DNA of 6,125 nt from assembly GCA_029821255.1 (NCBI GenBank), contig JALGTS010000144.1, forward strand, positions 1 to 6,125, in the 5' to 3' direction. The translations under genes and the position numbers were made by a program. This stretch comes from Candidatus Zipacnadia bacterium (lineage in GTDB: Bacteria > Armatimonadota > Zipacnadia > Zipacnadales > Zipacnadaceae). Shown here piece after piece: positions 5,938 through 6,125 of this stretch; the stretch's first letter is position 1, and each line of letters opens with the position of its first letter. The notes below the pieces were generated by a model. It had not been told where the DNA came from and searched no databases. It saw only the letters and a program-made list of their open reading frames with translations.

Positions 5938-5980
5938 GGCAGCGCCGGCCCTGACGGTCAAAATAATATAGAGCGCTGCC
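5938..5980. repeat. Inverted repeat between the isomerase and the next gene
   Basis: GGCAGCGC (5938-5945) pairs perfectly with GCGCTGCC (5973-5980) across a 27-base AT-rich loop. The loop contains the small palindrome TGACGGTCA (5952-5960). GCTGCC at 5895-5900 could pair instead with GGCAGC at 5938-5943, giving two mutually exclusive stems. No T-run follows, so this is not a standard terminator. It could be an operator or a leader structure for the gene starting at 5992. Confidence 0.5.
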
Positions 5981-5991
5981 TAAACAGGCCA

Positions 5992-6125
5992 ATGACTGCC
6001 TTTGAATTAACTCGTCAACAGTTGGATAACCTGCCCTCTGAAACACTACGCCCTGGCCCACGGGCGCGCCCCGAAGTCAAGATTATATCTACGCAGGACA
6101 GCAGTGTACTGATCAAAGACTATGG
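5992..6125 (+). CDS. 5' end of an unidentified gene, cut by the window end
   Basis: An open frame runs from ATG 5992 to the window edge, 44 complete codons with no stop, starting MTAFELTRQQLDNLPSETLR. Upstream in the same frame there is a TAA at 5926-5928 and no other start, so this ATG is the earliest possible. The ribosome binding site is poor. The visible end, SSVLIKDY, resembles the strand of lipopolysaccharide-kinase-like (WaaP/Kdo kinase) proteins that carries the ATP-binding lysine, which would be Lys42. That resemblance rests on a few residues and is weak. The gene follows the isomerase by 97 bases and may have its own promoter. Confidence 0.55.
   Translation, partial: MTAFELTRQQLDNLPSETLRPGPRARPEVKIISTQDSSVLIKDY

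Overview
The window is a piece of a bacterial chromosome of moderate GC content. It has strong AAGGAGG-type ribosome binding sites and uses GTG starts in at least two genes. Nothing in it fixes the phylum. A GH26-like secreted hydrolase, a Gfo/Idh/MocA dehydrogenase, a xylose-isomerase-like TIM barrel and an amidohydrolase together suggest a free-living sugar-degrading heterotroph of the kind seen in Chloroflexi, Armatimonadetes or Planctomycetes-like lineages. That placement is an inference only. I see no rRNA, tRNA, CRISPR array, insertion sequence or phage gene.

Layout. Positions 1-67 hold the probable tail of an upstream gene and a very strong ribosome binding site. Positions 68-2676 hold two plus-strand genes sharing one base (TAATG): a metal-dependent amidohydrolase and a secreted GH26-like glycosidase with a C-terminal Ig-like domain. 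A hairpin-rich convergent region (2683-2782) follows. The minus strand then carries a small 4Fe-4S ferredoxin (2819-3010) and, upstream of it, a 196-residue cysteine-rich zinc-ribbon-like protein with an acidic N-terminus (3110-3700). A divergent regulatory region (3701-3944) contains a full-consensus sigma-70-type promoter and several dyads, including a perfect 17-bp palindrome. It drives a plus-strand Gfo/Idh/MocA oxidoreductase and, 38 bp later, a sugar isomerase/epimerase-like TIM barrel (5070-5894). A short gap with an inverted repeat leads to the start of another gene cut by the window end (5992 onward).

Function. The amidohydrolase, glycosidase, NAD(P)-dependent dehydrogenase and isomerase fit one scheme: polysaccharide cleavage outside the cell, then oxidation and isomerisation of unusual sugars inside. 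No substrate can be assigned from sequence alone. The ferredoxin and zinc-ribbon gene look unrelated to this.

The most notable point is an out-of-frame 58-bp tandem duplication at 3977-4092. It separates the oxidoreductase's well-placed start codon and ribosome binding site from the rest of its reading frame. The two copies differ at three positions, and all three are synonymous in the ancestral frame. They therefore look like two alleles joined end to end, which could be an assembly join or a real event. I found no convincing previously undescribed multi-gene system.
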